In this document: piece by piece, positions 1-11,984 of the stretch
Layout of the letters: each line of letters begins with the position of its first letter
Position numbering within the stretch: position 1 is the first letter of the stretch
Source: Cladocopium goreaui
Lineage: Eukaryota; Sar; Dinophyceae; Suessiales; Symbiodiniaceae
DNA: 64,000 nucleotides
Direction of reading: 5' to 3'
Assembly: GCA_947184155.2 (NCBI GenBank)
Contig: CAMXCT020005013.1
Span: forward strand, 62,001 to 126,000
Translations under genes and position numbers: made by a program
Notes under the pieces: model-generated
Database searches by the model: none
Seen by the model: only the letters and a program-made list of their open reading frames with translations
What the model was told of the DNA's origin: nothing

Positions 1-115
1 CTACCCCCTTTGCGCGATTGTTTTTTGGCATTTTTTGAAAGGGTTCAGTAAGGAAATCGACCATTTGAGCCTTGTTGATTTTTTTGCACTCCAGAACTTT
101 TCCAAAAGAAAAAAC

Positions 116-385
116 CACCTATGTATTCCCAAATGAATTGCCTAATTGAAAACGAATACATAAGGGAACTTTCCCTCCAAAAAATAAAACCACCTATGCA
201 TTCCCAAATGAATTGCCTAATTGAAAACGAATACATAAGGGAACTTTCCCTCCAAAAAAAAATAACCTATGTGTTCCCAAATGAATTGCCTAATTGACAA
301 CGAATACATAAGGGAACTTTCCCTCCAAAAAAAAAACACCTATGTATTCCCAAATGAATTGCCTAATTGAAAACGAATACTAAAA
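116..385. repeat. 75-bp tandem repeat, about 3.6 copies
   Basis: Units begin near 116, 191, 264 and 337. Each has a CACCTATGTATTCCCAAATG-type start, then a stretch with ATTGCCTAATTGAAAACG, then a purine/pyrimidine part with GGGAACTTTCCCTCC and an A-run of variable length. The A-run explains the small changes in period (73-75 bp). The last copy is cut off before the GGGAACTTTCCC part. The short palindrome GGGAACTTTCCC recurs in each complete unit. A minus-strand frame runs through two units, but it is only a consequence of the repeat. Confidence 0.9.
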
Positions 386-763
386 GAAAAAACGGAAAAA
401 ACGGGAAAAAAAGTTGGCGTACTTTATTACGGGGGGTGGTTTATTATTGTGAACTGGGAGTTCGCGTACTTTATTGCGGGGGGGGTTATTAACGCCATGT
501 GAACATTAATGTATGTAATATATGCAATATACTGTATGTAACGTAATGTATGTAATGTGTCCATGTACGAAATGTATGTCATGTGATAAAGTTATGAGAT
601 GTATGTCATGTGTTGGTTTAGTTCAGGAACCGTGAGCAGGTTACAGCCCCAGCTGAAAAGCAGTTATGATGCCTGGGTTGAACCACCCCAGTCCTGCTCT
701 GTCACTCTTCACTATGGGGAGGTCGACCAGGTCGACCCCATCATTTCCAATTGTTTTTCTTTC
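386..763. other. No gene seen; ATGTATGT-rich stretch
   Basis: Two similar phrases, each with a G-run and 'gcgtactttatt', lie near 417-485. From about 505 to 612 the sequence is a loose series of ATGTATGTAATG / ATGTATGTCATG words. I see no conserved protein in any frame. Confidence 0.6.
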
Positions 764-1372
764 TTTCCCCACCTGTCAGGTGAGGGTTGTTAGTTAGATT
801 TTATGTCAGCTGTCCCGCCTCACCCTTCTCCTTCCTTCTCCTCCGCCGGACCTTAACTGCAAGCGCTAGATCGCAGTGTTCCCCGCCGGACCCAACAACA
901 AGCACAGGATCAGAGCGTTCCCCGCCGGGCCTCCACCTCGAGCTCCGGATCAGTGTTCTCCGCTGGACCTCAACCACAAAGAATCTCCAAAGATATACCA
1001 GATAGAATGCCAGAAAAAATGTCAGAAGATATGCCAGATACATATGCCAGAAAGAATGTCAGAGTGAATGTCAGAACATCTGCCAGAAAGAATGCCAGAA
1101 TGAATGCCTGAAAAAATGCCAAATAGAATGTGAGAATAGATGCCGGATAGAATGCCAGAAAGAATGTCAGAATATATGCCGGAAAGTATGTCAGAATAGG
1201 TGCCAGATAGAATGTCAAATAGAATGCCAAAGTATATGCCAGAAAGATAGTCAGATATTGTCAAATAGAGTGTCAGAATAAATATGCCATATATACTTCC
1301 AGATGGTATATCAGAAACTATGTCAGAATTTAATAGTGGTTCAGGGTGGGGATCTCACTCGAAGAAAGTAAT
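764..1372 (+). repeat. Composite dispersed repeat, copy A
   Basis: The segment has the same four-part order as 16631-17310. (1) A leader CCCCACCTGTCAGGTGAGGG followed by TTGTTAG and TTTTAT (about 767-803). (2) A pyrimidine-rich run and repeated CGCCGGACC / CGCTGGACCTCAACC blocks (about 820-975). (3) A 12-bp series alternating CCAGATAGAATG, CCAGAAAGAATG and CCAGAAGATATG (about 993-1325). (4) A closing GGTGGGGAT...ACTCGAAG with AAAGTA. Part 3 is longer here than in copy B. The 12-bp series reads on the plus strand as Met-Pro-Asp/Glu-Arg/Asp repeats. I do not claim a product. Confidence 0.8.
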
Positions 1373-2121
1373 TCGAATCGGAAAAACCATGGGCAAATAA
1401 TTATGTAAATTCCTCTGCGCTTCATATTGTTTAATCACGGTTGATACCAGCACCATCTCTGAACATTGATATCTTCAGGCTGTCTTCAGGTGTACTGTAC
1501 TTTTTATATAGTAAGCCAAAGTTAGATATGAAAGGTCCAAATCATATATAATTAGTTTCGTTGGATTTTACCTTTCTGGTGATTACTGGGAATAGCATCC
1601 TGGATCAATCCTCCAGTACGAGTTCTGGCGTGATCCTACGCCATTTACTAGAACTTGCGCCAGCCGCATGGCATACCGCTTACGCCAGACATCAGCAATC
1701 TTCCGCCAGGTGGAAATCCCATTGGCACACCGACGGTCAAAGTGGATTAATTCAAGAGCAAACAACTCAAATATATCTATTTGCTATGCGTTTAATGTAC
1801 ACTTGTTAACCACAAGTTGACAATCATATGCCTGTTTGAACAGTCAGAACAGAACTATCATCTTCCGCATGGCACACCAAGTTTCATGGCATTTCCAACA
1901 TACAAACTTGGATGTGATCGACGTTACATTCCTATGGTTTCTATGATAAATTCTACTTCATGCCAATCAACCCTTTCATCCACTTCTCCATGGCACACCG
2001 CTGATCGGATCGACTTTCTTTTTTCAGGTCATCTTCTTATGCTTTTGGTTTCTTCCGCACAGCTTCCAGCCCCTTCACAAATCTCTTGGTTCTCTGCCCA
2101 AAAACCGCGCCTTAGACAGAA
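1373..2121. other. No recognisable gene
   Basis: Mixed-composition sequence. A phrase like 'catggca(c/t)accgc' recurs near 1667, 1868 and 1992 with 'cttccgc' nearby, so part of this may be a degenerate dispersed repeat. The open frames are no longer than chance would give. Confidence 0.5.
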
Positions 2122-2176
2122 TCAGCAGCACAAGCAACAACAGCAGCAGCAGCAGCAGACCAAGCAGCAGACCACT
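2122..2176 (+). repeat. CAG/CAA microsatellite
   Basis: An imperfect run of CAG and CAA triplets. It gives a Gln-rich string in one plus frame (1817-2221), but nothing around it supports a real protein. Confidence 0.9.
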
Positions 2177-2235
2177 ACAAAGCCTTTCCAAAACCTCTCC
2201 GGGCTGGGTTTTGACTTTTGACTGGCTGCAATTTT

Positions 2236-2280
2236 AACGAGGTCCGAACGAGGTGCGAACGAGGTACGAACGAGGTCCGA
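2236..2280 (+). repeat. 11-bp tandem repeat, 4 copies
   Basis: Four head-to-tail copies of AACGAGGTNCG differing at one base (C, G, A, C). Confidence 0.9.
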
Positions 2281-2374
2281 AATCATATTTTGGGAGACTG
2301 ACCTCCTAAGTCTTCTGACAAACTCTTTGGTAGCCACACGCTTTCGCATTCTTTTCAGAACAGTAAAACTCAAG

Positions 2375-2465
2375 AGCTTTCAGCGGTGGAGCAGAAGGAG
2401 ACAGAAGAGGAGACAAAGGGCGAGTAAGGGAGACAGAGGGGAGACAAAGGGACACAAGCGTGGCA
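2375..2465 (+). repeat. Purine-rich GGAGACA repeat
   Basis: A string of GGAGACAGAAGAGG, GGAGACAAAGGG and GGAGACAGAGGG words, a degenerate 12-14 bp purine series. No coding signal was seen on either strand. Confidence 0.7.
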
Positions 2466-2546
2466 AACAAGGCAAATTTGAGCGGGCACAGACTGTTTGA
2501 GACGTAGGAACTGTGATAGACGTAGGAACACGACCGCAACGACTTC

Positions 2547-3461
2547 TACTCTCCGGTAATTTAACGTAACTCTGCGTTTTCGAATTTTACAGCACTAACC
2601 TGACTATCACTTGGGTCTCCCAGACCAGCATGTTCCCCAGAGACCCTGGCCAAGGAAAACCAACTAACGTGGCTATCATTTTACAGCTCAAAGGTTACAA
2701 CATGGAAGGAAACCCACTAACGTGGCTATCATTTTACAGCACTCAGGGTTTCCAACATGGAAGGAAGCCCACTAACGTGGCTATCATTTTACAGCACTCA
2801 GGGTTTTCAACATGGAAGGAAGCCCACTAACGTGGCTATCATTTTACACCATTCAAGGTTTCCAACAAGGAAGGAAGCCCACTAACGTGGCTATCATTTT
2901 ACAGCACTCAGGGTTTTCAACATGGAAGGAAGCCCACTAACGTGGCTATCATTTTACAGCACTCAAGGTTTTCAACTTTAAAAAAACAACTAACGTGGCT
3001 ATTGGCAAAATTAGCTATTTTCTAACATAGCTATTGTAAAGTGTTCCACATTGTTTCAGCTCAACCCATAAAGTGACTTGTTTTTCCCTTTTGTTCTCTC
3101 TTGAATCTTAGGTAGCTAACGTGGCCCTTGCAGCCTGCATGGCACACATTGGTGCCAATGCCTTAAGGTTTTAATCAAACAAGTAAGCTTAAATATGACA
3201 TAGCTAGGGTCCCTGAAAAAACGGGGTACGGGCTGCATGTTCCCCATAGCTAGGTTAGCCAGTGGCGTATCCAACATGGAAGGAATCCCACTAACGTGGC
3301 TATCATCCTGTTCTCCACCGCACGTATAACATAGATTTATCAAAAGGAGGACGCAACTAACGTGGCTATCATCGGGATATTGCCATTTTACACATACCTA
3401 ACGTGGAAAAACCTATCGTTATACGCGGGAAATTTGCATCACGTTAGTTTACCAGAGTGTA
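2547..3461. mobile_element. MITE-type element with an expanded tandem interior
   Basis: The left end reads TACTCTCCGGTAATTTAACG. The right end, reversed, reads TACACTCTGGTAAACTAACG, so 16 of 20 bases agree. The right end is also very close to that of the intact MITE at 52608-52727 (CGTTAGTTTACCAGAG here, TGTTAGTTTACCAGAG there). The left end matches the lone end at 50475 (TACCCTCCGGTAAATTAACG). The interior consists largely of a 55-bp tandem array. The outermost TA at both ends would fit a TA target duplication. There is no transposase frame inside, so the element is non-autonomous. Confidence 0.65.
2664..3010 (+). repeat. 55-bp tandem array inside the element
   Basis: The word CTAACGTGGCTATC starts at 2664, 2717, 2772, 2827, 2882 and 2937, with a shorter CTAACGTGGCTAT at 2990, so spacing is 53-55 bp. 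Each unit also holds CATTTTACAGC, an ACTCAGGGTTT stretch and CAACATGGAAGGAAGCCC. Isolated copies of the key word recur near 3116 (as CTAACGTGGC), 3290 and 3356. TAACGTGGCTAT resembles TTACATAGCTAT in the MITE interiors near 55 kb. Confidence 0.85.
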
Positions 3462-5340
3462 AAATTTGCCTGCCGACCTAAATCCAGGAAAAGTATACAA
3501 TTGCCACGACTTTCATCCTTGGGAGTATAGTGGGTAAATCCACAAAGATATGACAGGTAAGCATCGTGTGCCTATGCGAAGTGCCAACAAATACATCAGT
3601 AAGTCGCTGCCCATGCCACAGAAATATGCCAGGTGAACAAACAAATGTGTGCCTATGCGAATTGCCAAACAAATGCATCAATAAGTTAAAATCCTAGGAT
3701 GTCCTAGGTGATGCCCATGTGGGCCTTTCTGCAAGGCACACCACCATCTGGCACAAGATCTTGTAAACGGCACATGTTACAACCTGGGCCCAGTACCTGG
3801 TTCCCTTACCCAACCCTCCCGGCACCGTGTGCTCTCCCACGGAGACATCATCGCAATAGCCCGCGAAGCTTCGGGGGCGAAGTGGGTTCTCATAGGGATG
3901 GATGTACACGTCCTGACGTGCGCGAAGCCGTCCAGGAATGCCATGGTCTTAGAACATCAAATTCTAAAAGCCAATAGATTCGGCAATATTTGATGACACC
4001 GAAGGGTATCCTCCATGGAACACTTTAACGCAGTGCCAGGGTACTCCCGCGATGTTGCCGCTCTTGCATGCCTGGCCATCCACTCGAATGGTCCAACGGC
4101 ACGAGGCGGTGGTGTGTGAATTTGTTCCTCGGCTCGACACCCACAGTCAGGTATACATCTCTGAAATTCCATGTGAAAATTGCTACCAATAGCCATAGCA
4201 CAAATTACCGGAGGCTATATAGACCCAAAAGCATTTTTTTGCCCCAAAAGTGGGAGAGATAATCGTAACCATCCGATGATTGACTTTCGGATATTTTTTA
4301 ATTCGAAAAAAACAATGCATGCGCATAGAAACCCTCTGTCTTTTATTGCTTGGGTGGTCACATTGATGTTGCCGTGGGGTGGGGCGGCAATTGCATTTGC
4401 ACACATACTTGATGCGCAGATCCTAAACACGCGCAAGGCATCGAAGCCAAGAACATGTAAGGCTACCTTTAAACTTGTTGTACCAACAAATGTCATAAAT
4501 TTGCATGCCATGAAGACGGCAGTTAGTTTCGATCGGATGTTCTGAAATGGACACTTTTTGTTGTTCGAAGTGACAACCATGCTATATGGAAATCATACGT
4601 TATTCATTAAATATCAAGCACTAATTGCAATACTACTGCGTACTGGTTTCAAAACAATTAGATAATTTAGTTTTTTTTTGCATTAATGTACCAGAAAATT
4701 GAGCCAGCCATGTGTGTGGATCAAAAAACATGCGCAAACAAAAGTATTAAAAAATGCGGAACCATGAGTCGAAGATTGTCGGAGTAAAAGAGCCGTAAGC
4801 GACTGTCCTGCATCGATGAATGGAGGAACGGGGGCCCAAGTGTTGCGAGTAAACAGAACCAGCGGTAAACCAAACCGCTGAAACTTTGCCAGAAAAAGCG
4901 AGCCAAAAATTGTTTGATGTTTTTTCGTTGAAACTTCTGACCTTTCCACTCAGCTTGCGCGAGAGAGATCTGTCTCGGCATCCTCTCGGAGATCTCACCA
5001 TGCAATCCACACAAAAATACTTACAAACTGGAGGCGGACATCGGATCATCGCGGAGCAGTAGGGTGAGAAAGGGAAACACTCAACAGACTCAACAAGTTG
5101 GAAAAAGTTGAAACCCTGGATTTCTCCACTGATAGACAGGGTTTCAACCGCCCAATTTTCCACCAATCCTCACAAAAACGAAGAACAAACTGTCAAACAA
5201 CCCTCACTGTCACATCCAAAAGGGAAAAAAGCTCGTGACTGAGGTTGTTGATGCTTCCAATCCATAATCCTATATTTGCCAACGTCCTCCACTTGATAGT
5301 AACATCCTACAATATCTTACGGATATTTAATAATCCACCA
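3462..5340. other. No recognisable gene
   Basis: Composition is near average with a few GC-richer patches (3720-3930 and 4030-4150). Open frames of 121-139 codons exist (4180-4545 plus; 4215-4580 and 4747-5166 minus), but that length is expected by chance in a window of this size, and none shows a motif I know. A loose repeat 'gtgcctatgcga' plus AAATGCATCA/AAATACATCA occurs near 3568-3680. Confidence 0.5.
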
Positions 5341-5354
5341 ATAAATCCTACGTA

Positions 5355-5465
5355 TATGTACATATACAAGTTATATCATATATATATATATTTATATATA
5401 TGTGTGCATCTAATTAAATAAATATATATATATATATATCTAATATATATAAATATATATATGTC
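5355..5465. repeat. AT-dinucleotide-rich microsatellite
   Basis: TATATA runs, interrupted, over about 110 bp. Nothing else is visible here. Confidence 0.9.
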
Positions 5466-5521
5466 GGTGTGTGTCAAAAAAAGTAACAGTTCAACATCCT
5501 CAACACATCCATCAGCAATAG

Positions 5522-5653
5522 GTCCTTGTAGAGTTTTTTGAACTTCAAAGTGCGGCCGTTGACCTCAGCGAAGACGGCGAAGAAGAAGAAGAAGACGACG
5601 ACAACGACAACGACGACGGGGTGGAAGTTTTAACAAAAATATTGAACAATTGA
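5522..5653 (+). other. Possible short acidic C-terminal exon, or an SSR
   Basis: The plus frame opens right after a TAG at 5519-5521 and reads 43 codons to a TGA at 5651. It runs VEFFELQSAAVDLSEDG, then a Glu run, an Asp/Asn run, then GVEVLTKILNN. The middle is a GAA/GAC/AAC microsatellite. The minus strand of the same stretch is also open for about 50 codons (Val and Phe runs, then EVNGRTLKFKKLYKDL), but it has no ATG or AG acceptor at its start. Either strand could be coding, or neither. No family was recognised. Confidence 0.15.
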
Positions 5654-6554
5654 TGAGGATATTGGGATTTAATATGATTTAATATATGGGGATGTCTGAA
5701 CATGGGGGTATACATGGGTATATCTCAATATACCCCCACTTCATAAGCTTTTGAGATCATTTTAGTCTATTATATATATATTATATTATAAGGAAAATGA
5801 TGATGAATCAGTGGACGGAATGGGTACACCATTTCAGACAAATTCGAATATTTTAAATCATTTGTGATCCCGTTTTCTTTTGGGAGTTAGGAATCATCAA
5901 CACGTGGGACTACAACCGGACATCAGGGAATTTAGATTTCAACGATGGTATGTTGAATGAACGAATATGTAAAGGCATGTAAATCCGACGTCGCTAAACA
6001 TAAGATACCTTCCAAAACATGTATAGTTGCATGTAAAAAAACACAATTCATAGCACAAAACTGGCACGTTCAACCTAAATCGTTTTTAGGCCTACCCAGC
6101 CTGGTAATGCAATGAGTATAGAAATATCCGAAATAGTCACCTACCATTCACCATGGAGAAGAGCATGACGGTACCGTGGTGAATACCCTCCGACCAAGCT
6201 GCAACTCCAGAGCTTCGACCATCCGCCCCAGCACCTTGGGCCCACAGAGACGAAGATGTCGTGCCAAAGTTGATCTAAACTGTGTGAGTTTGGCAACCCC
6301 TGAATGGATCAAAAGGTTGGACACCGGGAAATTGAAAACGCAAAACCAAATCTTATAACACACATATATATATATATATATAATCTTTGAAAAATATCGT
6401 GGCATCAGTGAAAAACGTGTATTTTCGGCATCTTCCATGACTAACCCCGATGTTTATCGGTTAAATATCCGTTTCTGTTGGTTAAATCCCCACCTTGCTT
6501 TTCGCAACCGGTATGCCTATCTGTCCATTCAATCTAAACAAACATCTGATTTAT
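5654..6554. other. No recognisable gene
   Basis: AT-rich sequence with a TATA run near 5772-5790 and another at 6363-6380. A slightly GC-richer patch at 6150-6320 has open frames on both strands (plus 6176-6358, minus 6148-6438) with no motif I know. Confidence 0.5.
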
Positions 6555-7139
6555 CTATCTATCTACCTCCCTACCCCACCCTATACCCTACCCTACCCTT
6601 CCCTACCCTTCCCTTCCCTACCCTACCTCTCTGTCTGCTCTATCTATCTATATATCTATATCTCTATATATATATATCTACCTATCTATCGATCAAAAGA
6701 TCTGTCTGTCCATCTATCTATCCATCTATCTATCTATCTACCTATCTATCTACTTATCTACTTATCTATCGATCTATCGATCTATCGATGGATCTATCGA
6801 TCTATCGATCTATCTATCGATCTATCGATCTATCTATCTATCAATCCAATCCAATCCAATCCAATCCAATCTAATCTAATCTATCTATCTATCTATCTAT
6901 CATATCTATCATATCTATCATATCTATCATATCTATCATGTCTATCATATCTATCACACCCATCATATCTCTCATATCTATCATACCTATCATACCTATC
7001 ATACCTATCATGTCCATCCTATCTATCTTGTCTATCTGATCTTTCATACCTATCATTTCCATCCTATCTATCTGTCCTACCTTTCCTATATATCTATCTA
7101 TCCTATATATCCTGTCTATCTATCTATCTATCTACCTAC

Positions 7140-7186
<47 letters not shown>

Positions 7187-7189
7187 CAG

Positions 7190-7229
<40 letters not shown>

Positions 7230-7662
7230 CTAATCGAATCCAATCCAATCCCATCTACTCTAATCTGAACTAATCTATCTATCACTATCTATCTTACCTT
7301 TTATGTTCGTATCTTGTCTTTTTCACCTATCTATCAAATCTACGTCATACCCATCAAATTTGTCATGTCTTTCATACCTATTATACCTATCACATCTACC
7401 ATATCTATCATATCAATCATGTCTATCATCTCTATCCTATCTATTCTGTCTAACCTGTCTATCCTATTTATCTAATCTACCCTATCCTATCGTATCTTAT
7501 ATCCTATCCCATCTATCTGCTTTCTATGCCTCCTTATCTATCTATCTATCTGTCTGTCTGTCTGTATGTCTGTCTGCCTGTCTATCTATCTATCTATCTA
7601 ACTATCTACCTACCCATCTGTCTATGTATCTTATCCATATGTATTTCGATCAGTTTATCTAC

Positions 7663-7695
<33 letters not shown>

Positions 7696-7730
7696 CATCT
7701 ATCGGTCTATCTATCTATTTAACTGAATCT
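6555..7730 (+). repeat. TATC microsatellite complex, about 1.2 kb
   Basis: Mostly (CTAT)n with phase changes. Sub-blocks include a CCCTA/CCCTT-rich head (6575-6625), ATCGATCT variants (6770-6835), (CAATC)n (6841-6875), a 9-bp ATCTATCAT series (6895-7010) and CTGT variants (7550-7585). The 9-bp sub-block yields repeating Tyr-Leu-Ser in the 257-codon plus frame. These frames are artefacts of stop-free repeats. Confidence 0.95.
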
Positions 7731-7774
7731 GTCTATATATATATATATATTAATATCTCTTTCTATTGATCTAT

Positions 7775-9380
7775 TTTCCTTTGTGTCTCCAATCCATGAT
7801 CTCGTTGTTGAAAGTTCCTAGGGCATACCAAACCACTGCTTTTCATATGTCTAGGGTCTCCAGTAATTAGGAAAGCCAGCTGAAGGGCATGCATTCCGGG
7901 AAGCAAACTAAGTGTAGTTCGAGATCCAGCAGAACGGAAAGTTCTTCCCAGTTCCAATCTTCAGCCCAAACATCCATAAGATTGAATTGAAGCCGTCGGG
8001 GAATCATTCCATGCAAACATCCGGCTGGTCAGTCATCCAAAATACATCAATATGTTCAAAACAACGTGTGAGCTGGCTGGCCCTCCTTCTTTCGTTAGAT
8101 CATTTTCATCACTGCAACCTCATTCACGCTCCATTGCCACCCTGACAGCGACCGGCGCCTGACTTGAAATGATAAAGTTGGTAGTCTGCCGGTATCTGAG
8201 CCATGACCCAGCCGACAAGCTGAATGTGCGGACTGGGTTTCACATCAGTGGAATGGGGCTGCAGTTGAGGTAATTGACATGTATAACCGTGGTAATTAAC
8301 GCCAAAAGTTGTGATATGACCCCTATAACCTATAACTGTGGTTACATATCCAACTGCGCCCCACAGTGGGAAAACGATTGACTTGAAATCTACGAAGTAG
8401 TTCAGTCACCACTCTGAAAAACATGAGCTGGTCAATGGGCATCATCATGAAACCCGCAGCGTTTCCGATGTAAAAACTCTTTCAAACCACCAACCAGAAA
8501 TCAGTTAGTAAATGTGTCGCATGTTTTTCCGAAGGTTCCAGCTTTCCAAAACGTGCCAAAGTTTCGAAACATTGTGGAACACGAACACCGTTTGGGGCGT
8601 AAGTCCATCAAACCATATCAAACCCATTCCCAGCTTGCCACTGCGGTTTAGTTCAGTGCTCCCACTCCAACCGTTTCCGAAACACTTGGAAAGTGAATGC
8701 CTGCTGAGCAAAAATCGCAATATCATTATTGTCCTGGTTTGATGTGCTGTGAAAAGCATGTGTTAACTTAACAAATAGAAGGGGATGCCAATGGGCCGCC
8801 AGGACCACAAATCGACTGGTTGTTTTGAAAAAATTGTTGGATGGTCATCGATCCATTTTCATATGGGTTTAGAATAATTAGATAATATAGTTCACAAAAA
8901 TGTGATATACCCTCTATGATAGGATTCCCGTTAAAACGGGTGGATACCAATCCACCATCAAAATTTCATGTTTCACTTGACGCGGGTGGGCCAGCTGATT
9001 GTATGGTGCTGTTTCATGTTTCAAACCATGCCACTTTGGTGATGCAGTTTGAATGTGGTTCAATCTAGTTTTTGCCGCTGTTTTAAGTTTTATTCACCGT
9101 GTCTCTTGGTTCATTTTGAAAAATGATATTGATGTTTTTAAACAATAGGTAAGTACTATTCCTACAATGTGAAAGTCATTGTTGCTTTCTGTTGTAGCAA
9201 TATTGCAAAACCAAGGGAAAACCATCCCCAATTCACCCAAACCAGGTGACACTAACGACAACCAAAAACGAACTCTTGTGGCATTGGCTCTACCACATTC
9301 TCCCATATCTGGTTGGTTGTTGACTCGCATGTAATTATCCTTGGTGGGTTAAGTCCCTATTGCGACACACTAGGGTCATT
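7775..9380. other. No recognisable gene
   Basis: Average composition and no long frame. Near 8900-8955 a small inverted pair (CCCGTT/AACGGG) lies beside TACCCTCTATGAT, which vaguely recalls the MITE ends seen later in the window but lacks a partner end. Confidence 0.5.
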
Positions 9381-9412
9381 GCTGCTACTACTACTACTAC
9401 TACTACTACTAT
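9381..9412 (+). repeat. CTA trinucleotide repeat
   Basis: About nine CTA units in a row after two GCT triplets. Confidence 0.95.
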
Positions 9413-9680
9413 ATTATATGCTATTATCTCTCTATCATCTCTCTTGCCGTGCTGACTTCCATGAACCACGAAAGTTATTGTTTTGATTGCTGTTTCACAT
9501 ATCATCATGTTGGACATAGCGCTTCGGTTCCTCTATACAATGGGCAACCATGGGCATTCGACCAGCCCCTCATTTCACCGACCCCCAAAATAATAATTTG
9601 TTTAAAATTGAGTTCTCAATCTAAGGGGACGCGTTCTGGTGGGAACGTGGGATGGAGGTTTCTTTTTTGCTTCGCGGAAA

Positions 9681-9825
9681 CGCTTAGAAAATGCATGGGC
9701 TTCTTAGAAGGGTGTTGCTTCTTGGAAGCAGCTACTTAGAAGTAGAGGCCTTCTTAGAAGATATATAAGTTGTTTGGTTTCTTAGGTTCCCTCTGCTTCT
9801 AAGAGCCTCTAAGTGGCCAAATTCA
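9681..9825. repeat. Cluster of CTTAGAAG / CTTCTAAG words
   Basis: At least seven copies of CTTAGAA, CTTCTTAGAAG or CTTCTAAG occur in about 145 bp, in both orientations. CTTCTTAGAAG is nearly self-complementary. The same kind of clustering, with a different word (ACGTTCTAAGTG), is found at 53442-53594. Confidence 0.6.
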
Positions 9826-10140
9826 CCTTTTCAGGTTCGAAGAAACCCCCCCGGAATCCATCCAGACTTGCATCCCCCTAGGTCAGCACCTGAAAATGTT
9901 GCGTTTATTGTTGTGGTTGCTGGTGGTTTATATGCGCTATCCATAAACCCAAACTACGCATGCACTCTGCATAAACACAAACATTCTTTTCGGGCATCAC
10001 CTTTCGTGGTAAGTGGGTAACAGCCATCTTTGAAAATAAGTAGCAGTAAAACCTACCAGCACAACGGTAATGGAAATATATGGAACTCCTTCAGATACCA
10101 GTGACGTGTTTTTTCAAACAGTAAAAAACGTGACCCCACA

Positions 10141-10195
10141 TGGATGGATGGATGAGATTTAGATTGGATCAAATTGGATTGGATTGGATTAAATC
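10141..10195 (+). repeat. GGATG / GGATT short repeat
   Basis: Starts as (GGAT)n and passes into TTGGATTGGATTGGATT. It is the complement of the (CAATC)n sub-block at 6841-6875. Confidence 0.85.
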
Positions 10196-10235
10196 GTGGA
10201 ATATCCCGAGTTATTCTAAGGACTTTGGTTGAGTC

Positions 10236-10433
10236 CCCAAAAACGTCAAGTCTCCATCTCTCCGCCGTCTCCCCGCTGCCATCCCCCGCGCCCTGCCTCT
10301 TGCGCTTCCAGGTGCCATGCGGCGCCTTTGCCCCAGCCGTTGCCCGTGTAGGCGTCATGGCGGCCGGCGGACTCGTACCTGGGTCCCACATGGGGTGCAG
10401 CCTGACTTGGGATGTTGTTGTTACATGGTACAA
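10236..10433. other. GC-rich exon-like island
   Basis: About 200 bp clearly richer in GC than its surroundings. Two frames stay open across it and share the same third codon position: plus (within 10174-10482, for example AFAPAVARVGVMAAGGLVPG) and minus (within 10053-10433, for example KRKRQGAGDGSGETAERWRL). One of them could be an exon, as dinoflagellate coding sequence is GC-rich at third positions. I recognise neither peptide, and the strand is undecided. Confidence 0.25.
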
Positions 10434-11889
10434 TTTGAGAACAAATAGCCAAACAACACATACAGTGCATGTGTGTATATAAATACCTAAAACAACGAAA
10501 GCCTAACTTTTTGCAGGATAAATATGAAAATCTCGTGCTTTCCGGGGCGCACTGCGAAAACATTGTGTTTCCAGGAAAAACATCGTGTTTTCCCAGGATG
10601 GCTCTGTAAACGTTGTTTTCACATGATTTGGCATCATTTAAGCAGACAACGTACACAAATCAACCAATCAAATCATAGTCATACCATAGTCGCATGATAT
10701 GATTGATATGATCATCGTTTGGCGTTTCTTTTGTGTTATAAGTCCTTAGGAAAAACTGCTTGAAGCGTGGTAATGGTTGTACGCCCCAAAATACCGATCT
10801 CATTGAAGGGTTGGTATGGGACTTGGATTGAAATTTTAAGCAACCCACTGAGAAAAGTTCGGGTTTATTTTGAACCCATGCTAAACCCATACTTTACCCG
10901 TGCTAACCCGTACTATTTGTTCCGGCTCAGAGGGATCCCACCTTTGCCATTTTTGATCCAGTATTTCAAAATATTCGATCATAATATGAAAATAAACATC
11001 GGCATCGGAATTATTGGTGGGTGATGTTGGCTATCCATGCTATCCAGTGGTTAAGAGGAAGCTGAGGAGACACCAAGAGTTTCCCAACCACATGTTTGTT
11101 GGGGGGTTGTTGCCAAGAATGCCGGAATATGCTGGAATAGGATGATTCTATTGATTTCTCTCTTCACCATCAAAACTGCAAATTTCAAAACATCGGGTTT
11201 TGCGAAGAAAGCACGTGTTTTGTCATTCCTACGTTTTTGCAAGTTTTTGAGTTCCAAGGTATTTATATATATATATATAGAAAAATACATATATACTGTG
11301 CAAAAAATAGTCATAGGGTGCTTGTTCCATGTTCCTAAAGCTAAACAAAATGGTAAATATGTTCGATATGAATGTGGTTGAACAAGGTGCAACATGGATT
11401 TGGGCAACAAACCGGGGAGCTACAGTGGAGTATCGACCCGATGGTGATTGGGAATACTGGAACAGAAAGGTCCTCGACTCCACATGAACTGATCGGAGGA
11501 ATTTTGAACAACTCGCACAAGGACATCAACGAATTATGGACTCAAGCGGCGCCATGTGGTTCACCCCAGTGGTTCAAAGTGAAGCCTGATAGGGCTCAAC
11601 GCACCATTTCCCAAAACATGAAAATGTGCTATTGAACAGATTAACAATAAGGGTTTTCTTGGCCCGGGCTGATCATTACCCTTGGTCCATTATATGATGG
11701 GTTTCGTTGGCCTGGTCCCACGGCAAGGGACCCCGGAGTGGGTCCCACGTGAACAGTCACTTTGTGATCTCCTTTTCCTCGGCAGTGTCCGAGGTGCAAA
11801 AAAACCATGGCCATGGGGCACATTGAACAAGTTGGCATGTTCCGTCTGTCAGTAAAAAGGAAGCTGCAACTAGAAATAAACGGCACTAA
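10434..11889. other. No recognisable gene
   Basis: Average composition with a short TATA run at 11262-11300. Frames of 119 codons or fewer carry no motif I can name. Confidence 0.5.
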
Positions 11890-11972
11890 AGTGACGACAT
11901 GGTCTTGACATGGCACATGGGCATGGAAACGACGTGATGGCGACATAGTACCGACATGGTGACGACAGGGGA
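11890..11972 (+). repeat. Short GACATGG-type degenerate array
   Basis: A run of GACGACATGG, TTGACATGG, CACATGGGCATGG, GCGACATAG and CCGACATGG words. It is the same family as the longer array at 17680-18150. The two flank the 12-16 kb gene and composite repeat copy B. Confidence 0.7.
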
Positions 11973-11984
11973 ATTACCCTGAGC

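Noticed and set aside
6575-6625. CCCTA-rich stretch as a telomere-like repeat
   Set aside because: Irregular CCCTA/CCCTT words at the edge of a TATC microsatellite, with no (CCCTAAA)n run.
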